A DNA stretch of 64,000 bases, from NCBI GenBank assembly GCA_951394405.1, contig OX596336.1, forward strand, positions 1,488,001 through 1,552,000, in the 5' to 3' direction. This DNA is from Coprinellus micaceus. Lineage: Eukaryota; Basidiomycota; Agaricomycetes; Agaricales; Psathyrellaceae. The position numbers and the translations under genes were made by a program. The notes below the pieces were generated by a model that searched no databases, was not told the origin of the DNA, and saw only the letters and a list, made by a program, of their open reading frames with translations. Within the stretch, counting starts at the first letter, position 1, and every line of letters begins with the position of its first letter. Below, piece after piece: positions 59,038 through 64,000 of the stretch.

Positions 59038-59295
59038 ATGAACGCCGTCAATAATTCATCCAAGCCTGCACGCCCGATAGCCCGCCTCGCTTATGCCTCA
59101 ACAGTAACCTGCGCAGCACAAGCCTCGGTCTACGGAAAGTGCATCACCGCCTCTTACCTGGATGTCTCGAAGGATATGTGTGCTGCTGAGTTTGCCAAGT
59201 TCAAGGATTGTCTACGTGAAGCCGTACGTCTCATTCGCTTCCATTCACGCCCCTCGACCCACCTCTTTATACCGTCGCAGATGAAGAGGCGCTAG
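59038..59295 (+). CDS. Twin CX9C mitochondrial protein, NDUFAF8-like (66 aa)
   Basis: Small intermembrane-space-type protein, imported and oxidised by Mia40. Two exons: 59038-59223 and 59281-59295; the last exon encodes only MKRR and the stop. The spliced product has two exact CX9C motifs, CAAQASVYGKC and CAAEFAKFKDC, forming the coiled-coil-helix-coiled-coil-helix fold. The flanking RLAYASTVTCAAQA and AKFKDCLREA resemble complex I assembly factor NDUFAF8 (C17orf89). No cleavable presequence is present, as expected. Complex I assembly is inferred from resemblance; other small CHCH proteins are possible. Confidence 0.85.
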   Translation: MNAVNNSSKPARPIARLAYASTVTCAAQASVYGKCITASYLDVSKDMCAAEFAKFKDCLREAVRLIRFHSRPSTHLFIPSQMKRR

Positions 59296-59454
59296 AGTGG
59301 GTGACCACGACGCGAGGGCAAACTCAGCGTATGCCATGCAAATAGCAATATTCGAAGGCTCTCTATTGTGTATGGGAACAAAAGTCCAGCCATTAATATC
59401 TGCTTCACCGACGAACCATAATTCAGTCCCTGCACAGCGATCCTGGCCTCGAAA

Positions 59455-60445
59455 TCAACCTACTTCCATAGCCCCAGGAACCCTACCCTCCCTCCTTCCA
59501 CCTGGCTCAGCAGCCGGTGCTGTACTTCTCCGTTGTGGCAGCTGTCCTCCAGCGATCGCCTCTGTCGTACCTCTGCGCGCCATGGCGGCTTGCGTCCTCA
59601 CCAGCATCCGCAAACTACTAGGAATTCTTACCGAAGTCGTGTTTGGTAGTGGCAGGCTGGAATCAGCGTCTGTGCGGGTGGGTGGTGGTGGTGGGTGGCG
59701 GAGTTGTGCTATGAGGGGCTGTATCCGCAGGTCGAGAATATGTTCCAGTCCATTAGTCGTGTTTGTTGGTTTACTAGGTGGATATGTAGTCGATGGGTTG
59801 CTGAAGTACGAAGTCTGTGGTCTTGACATTGACGGGTTCGGGGATGACAGTCGGGAAGCGAACGCCGATGGTAGGCCTGAAGGTAGAGGTGTGGAAGGGT
59901 GATTCGGCAGCAAGATGTCTTCTCCTTCCGGGGCATTCGCCACCGCGGCCGTTGAATATGAGATGACGATGGTGAGCAGTTGCAGGGATAGTATGATGAG
60001 ATCCAAGGAGAATAGTTGCAATTTCGATGGGGTATAAGCTAAAGAGGGTCGTTCCCGGGTCAGCACTAAGGTCGTGAGTGTGTTAGGGGTCGACTACGCA
60101 CACATGCCAACGAAATCGAGCACGACCGCTCTCCCTTCCGCCGCCCCGTAAGCGAGATGCATGTAGAAAGCTGGGATGTTGAGGGTGAAGATGACGGCAC
60201 AGTAGAACCGTAGTGAGTGGGCAAGGTCAATGTCCTTGGGCTTTGCGCATTGGAACTGGGATATGATTCTGAACACATAGCCCCATATCGACGGTGAGAG
60301 GAAGAAGGAAAGGGTATGCAGCTGGTATAGGAAGTTGTCGAACTAAATGTAGAATGGTTAGCGTACAAGTTATAACAATCAGGCCTTGGGATAGACATAC
60401 TGCGTGGACGAGATGTTGTCGTTGCGCATAATGGCGTCTCTGCAT
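59455..60445 (-). CDS. Dsc4-like DUF1746 membrane protein
   Basis: DUF1746 proteins include subunit 4 of the Golgi/endosomal Dsc ubiquitin ligase, which releases SREBP and degrades misplaced membrane proteins. Three exons close in frame: 60401-60445, 60102-60342 and 59455-60038 (289 aa). MQRRHYAQRQHLVHAFDNFL opens the domain. It continues with YQLHTLSFFLSPSIWGYVFR, the second hydrophobic block (FYCAVIFTLNIPAFYMHLAY), the family signature GRAVVLDFVGM, and KLQLFSLDLIILSLQLLTIV. A Pro/Ser/Thr-rich cytosolic tail follows. The upstream in-frame ATG at 60574 would add 43 residues of non-conserved character. Dsc4 assignment is by domain only. Confidence 0.8.
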
Positions 60446-60714
60446 GACATTTATCTGGTGGGACCCAATGTAAGAGCTGGATCGTCCCTTTAATAGTGAG
60501 ATGTGGCGAATGAGGGAGTTCAGCAGGTCGTTCAACAAGGCATGTCGGTGAGGTGGACAAGTTGTTGATGCCATGTAAGGAGCCTGAGTGGCTTTGTCAT
60601 GATATTGCGATCAGCTGGAGTGAGAGTAGGTCCCTATGTATGCTCGCTAACAGAGAGTCCGTGTGCATAATACTAACAGTACATTGGAAATATAGATACC
60701 TAGAAAGTAGCCAG

Positions 60715-61882
60715 CTATTTCAAGAGATCAGGGGAATCTGAACCCCGTGTCGGGTTCATCGGGATATTCTGCGGTTCCGGAAACGCTACATATTGCGGCA
60801 GGGGATCCGACTCTGTCGAGAGGGGAGGCGATGAAGAGGGCCCGTACGGTGTTTTGATTTCAGAGCGCCTTCGCGCCCTCTCTTCATCGGTCAAGTCGTT
60901 GACACTGATTGTCGTCTCCCCAAGCTCCGAGCGCTCCAGTCGACTCTTCTCCTCTGCGGTGATTTCTGAGTGCGTCCACACTCCTCCGCCATACCCGGCC
61001 TCGATTGGAATGGGTGGTTTGTCCCCATCTTGGTCATCGACGAGGGTTCGGTCGGTGGTGTATCGAGAATGGCCTGGCGCTTGCGCTTCCGTGTCCCGGT
61101 ATGGGTCGAATATTTCATCCGTCTGGCTTAGTGGAGCGTAGATGGACGACCCTCCCAGACGGCGGTCGAAGCCGCGGTTAAGGGGCTCGAGGCTGAAGGC
61201 ACTGTCGTTCGCACGTTTATACTCTCTTTTGTCCCGCTTCTCGCGCTTCACGAGGTTGAGATACCGTGTCACGATGACGGCGCCATCTACGATGAGCACA
61301 TTCAGCACGGGGCTTTAAATTGGGCCAGTGCAAGCGCGAAACTCACATGTCTCCATGACCAGGACAATCGCAGTGACTGCGATGAATACCTTCCCAGCAA
61401 CAGTTAATACCCCCTTACACTGGTCCTGAGCTTCGGCATTGCCTATCGTATTCTCGCAGGCCACCCTGATTGCATTGCTGTGAAATTGGGTGAGGACCAC
61501 GAAGAGGTAGATGGCTACTCCAAGATTGAGGATGAGGTGGATGTATAGGAACCACGCATAGATCTGAAGGAAGGATTGCTTTCTGACAATTGCCCCGACG
61601 AATCTGTCCACCAGGGAATAGGTTAGGATATCACGGTACTCGAGAGATTCACAATCATGAGTTAGCAACGCACCCCAGTATCGATCCCACGAACAAGAAC
61701 GTCTGGACTAGGGCTGCAATCACGAAAGCGGCCAGTTCTCCCGATGTCAGGGCATCTTCTTTGGCCACTATTGTCAAGGGGTAAGCTGAGCGCCCTCAAT
61801 GAGGTAGAAGATACTCACCTGATACTTGGAACCACAGAATCAGAGAAAGAAATCCCGCAACCAGAATCCCAAACCCCGACAT
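60715..61882 (-). CDS. Four-transmembrane protein of unknown function (328 aa)
   Basis: Family not recognised. Four exons close in frame: 61819-61882, 61674-61767, 61347-61603 and 60715-61286. Four hydrophobic segments are FGILVAGFLSLILWFQV, LAAFVIAALVQTFLFVGSIL, FLQIYAWFLYIHLILNLGVA with IYLFVVL, and VFIAVTAIVLVMETYGAVIV. Between the last two is a short loop with two cysteines (CENTIGNAEAQDQC), the tetraspanin-like order of helices, but no CCG motif, so it is not a canonical tetraspanin. The cytosolic tail (about 190 residues) is charged and Ser/Pro-rich, with LTDEERARRRSEIKTPYGPS and PPLSTESDPLPQY. The start is the only ATG in phase with exon 2. Confidence 0.78.
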
Positions 61883-62457
61883 CGATATCACCCCGAATCG
61901 AACTGGCAAGCAGCAGCAGAACTTCGTGCCACCAAAGATCCACTCTCTGTGACTGAAGACCATGGCAGAGGTGGTGGTTGCTCCTCAAGATGTATCGATG
62001 GTTCATCATCCCGGGGAATGCTATGCTGCTTCGGAGGAACGCTGCGCACATCAGCGCAGACTGACGGGCGCTTACCTCCGATGTTGGAGGACAACGAGCA
62101 CAGCGCCGTTTTGATCGTTGTCGAGGTCAGCGACCCGCCGCCTCCTACCCCACTCAGAATGTCGTCGATGTCATAAAGGGCAATGCGACCGCCCGGGGTA
62201 CATGAGCACAGGGCCTCCCACGCGCGAAATGGTGGCGTTCCGGACACATGGCACACTGATCGCCGTGAGTGGGGAAAGAAACAACACTGAATCTCCGTGA
62301 AAATGGATTTGGGTTTTTACCTTGGAACTGTATCATCATCTCCAACCCATGATATCTCCTCCCCTCCCTTCTCTCCCTTCATAACGGTTTCTGGACGTCC
62401 CTGCGCTCGCGATTCACGGCAAAGCCCAAGACTAAGAGCCTTGGGTGACCCCTTTTC
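61883..62457. other. Divergent promoter region
   Basis: This 575-bp region lies between the four-TM gene (minus) and the DUF6533 gene (plus). Short ORFs only. Confidence 0.45.
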
Positions 62458-63930
62458 ATGTCCGAGAGTATTGCTCGTTCTCAGGCGCTACTCAATTCAG
62501 CCTCGGGTAGGCTTAGCTCTGCATTTTGGCCGGCAAGCTTGATACTTATCGATCTTCCTGTATGTCTAGGCTCCGCGTTTGTTGCTCTTATCTGGTATAG
62601 TATGCCATACCACCCTCTTGAGCTGCCTGTCCGACTTCGTACTGCAGGGAATGGCTCATTACGTTGGACGATGAAGTCGAGCTGATCTGGTCGTGAGTTC
62701 TCGCGACGCACCTTCCCTCCTCTCTCAGTATTACTGATTACAAGCCTCAGAAAACCGAAGCAATCTTGGGTGAAATGGCTATTCCTCTTCGCTCGCTACT
62801 ATGTCCTGGCGGCTACAACGTATGTTCCCTGTGCATCGGTTCGTTCGATAAGGTGACCTGACGGTCGCAGCACGTCACGATCCTTGGAAGCCGCCGTACT
62901 TTACGAGTACCAGGTCAGCAAAACCTGCATGAAGATTTGGTATGCTTGTCAAGTCATCGTTGCTCTTCATGCGATGTGTTCCCTTGAAATTATCCTCATG
63001 GCGAGAGGTGCGAGCTCTCGCATCCCTCGATATAGCTACCGTGCTGAACCTCCCACAGTGTACGCCTTGTACGGCAAGCCTATATGGATGAAATTCCTCT
63101 TCTTCTCCTTGGTACTCGCGGAGAATATTGTTATTCTCATAGGTATCCTTCTTACCTGGCCGGAAAACTTCGAGCTTGAGGATGTCGTGGACCGACTACC
63201 TGCGTCCTTCACTTACTTCGGGTGAGCCTTTCTCGTGCTTCTGAGTTACCGTCGTGGGGCGCGAGCTGACAATACCGCAGCATTTGCACACTCGTCATTC
63301 AGGTTATCATCATGTGGCTCACCATCTCCAAATACTCTCATGCATCCTGGAAGACAGTCCCCATTCTACGACTCATGTTCCGCGATGGGACTCTTGCATT
63401 CACGATTCTCACAGGTGAGTTCAAGTTGTCGCTTCACCAACTCCACGGATACATAACATCTGAATTTCACTATCACAGGACTCGTTGTAGTAATGTCCGT
63501 TCTCACTATACGACATAAGCCTTGTGCCGTTGCTGGAAACTCGTGAGTTCGATTCATATTTCACAAGGAACTCGTCGTGATTCCATTTCCACAGATGGCT
63601 GTTGGCAGCTATTTCCGGGGTTGTAAGTGAACTTCTTGCCTTACTTTTTCAAAAGCTGATCAATCACAGACATGCCGTCTCATAATCAACATGCTCAAGC
63701 TCGTGCCCTCCACAAGGAACCGCAGCAACTCTGCTTCGGCTGGTATCCAATTCACGACAATAATCGCCAGCGAGAGGACCAGGACCTTCGATTTCAGCGA
63801 TATAGACAATTACGATTTCTCAAGAATAGGTAGGTCACTTATCATGCCAATATTGCCAGTTATACCCCAATTCTAATGTGGGGTATCGCCACCAGCCCTT
63901 CCCGTCGGACCCATGATGGTGATGGCTTGA
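62458..63930 (+). CDS. DUF6533-domain multi-pass membrane protein (340 aa)
   Basis: DUF6533 proteins are Agaricomycete membrane proteins of unknown function, often in large paralogous sets. Nine exons close in frame: 62458-62594, 62648-62692, 62751-62819, 62871-63221, 63281-63414, 63479-63542, 63595-63622, 63670-63829 and 63896-63930. The signature spans several junctions: SAFVALIWEWLITLDDEVEL, then IWSKPKQSWVKWLFLFARYY. Further helices are IWYACQVIVALHAMCSLEII, FLFFSLVLAENIVILIGILL, TLVIQVIIMWLTISKYSH and LVVVMSVLTIR, giving about seven TM segments. The LRLMFRDGTLAF loop is typical of the family. The last exon and stop are uncertain because another acceptor (63859) is possible. Confidence 0.8.
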
Positions 63931-64000
63931 GGGTACCGGCGGATGAGACGAGCGGGTGCGAAGGGATCCGGACATATCAGCAATGCCAATAGTGTATGTA

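Noticed and set aside
1..64000. CRISPR arrays, insertion sequences, LTR or other transposons, tRNA/rRNA genes
   Set aside because: No direct-repeat arrays, terminal repeats, transposase/reverse-transcriptase motifs or cloverleaf-type sequences were recognised; a covariance or repeat-library scan was not possible.

Overview
The window comes from a filamentous basidiomycete, most likely an Agaricomycete. Nearly every gene is cut by introns of 45-70 nt with GTRNGT donors, CTRAY-like branch points and YAG acceptors. Spliced products match fungal families (BRE4, Afi1, Csf1, Zn2Cys6 factors, Dsc4), and the last gene is a DUF6533 protein, a family typical of mushroom-forming fungi. I saw no plasmid, phage, operon, CRISPR or transposon signal. 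Gene models were built by hand, by splicing until the reading frame closed. For complete genes the summed exon length is a multiple of three.

Layout, left to right. 1-2.7 kb: 3' part of an EFA6/PSD-type Arf exchange factor (Sec7 + PH), plus strand. 4.0-8.6 kb: BRE4-like FUSC-family membrane protein, minus. 9.6-11.6 kb: Zn2Cys6 transcription factor, minus. After a 2.3-kb divergent spacer, 14.0-16.9 kb: Afi1-like DENN/SPA protein, plus. 18.2-19.2 kb: EFG1. 19.9-22.2 kb: orphan seven-transmembrane protein. 23.4-25.5 kb: Ser-rich disordered protein, minus. 25.6-26.5 kb: ribosomal protein uS5 (RPS2), minus. 26.9-28.0 kb: ornithine decarboxylase antizyme with a programmed +1 frameshift, plus. 28.1-29.3 kb: DUF1771/Smr protein, minus. 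30.4-31.7 kb: Cys-rich single-pass membrane protein. 32.0-33.3 kb: disordered protein with a W/C-rich C-terminus. 34.0-36.3 kb: Na+/H+ antiporter, minus. 37.3-38.9 kb: intronless F-box protein. 39.2-40.3 kb: SmD3. 41.2-41.6 kb: SDHAF4, minus. 42.6-47.3 kb: large Zn2Cys6 factor. 47.7-58.6 kb: CSF1/BLTP1 bridge-like lipid-transfer protein, minus. 59.0-59.3 kb: twin CX9C protein. 59.5-60.4 kb: Dsc4-like DUF1746 protein, minus. 60.7-61.9 kb: four-TM protein, minus. 62.5-63.9 kb: DUF6533 protein, plus.

This is ordinary housekeeping-type chromosome, not a gene cluster. Recurrent themes are membrane traffic and lipids (EFA6-type GEF, Afi1, BRE4, CSF1, Dsc4), ribosome and RNA biology (uS5, EFG1, SmD3), mitochondrial assembly factors (SDHAF4, CX9C protein) and polyamine control (antizyme). 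The strongest unusual signal is the antizyme recoding site. Other points worth attention are two uncharacterised membrane proteins, a likely GC-AG intron, 11-nt microexons, and one unresolved splice junction in CSF1.
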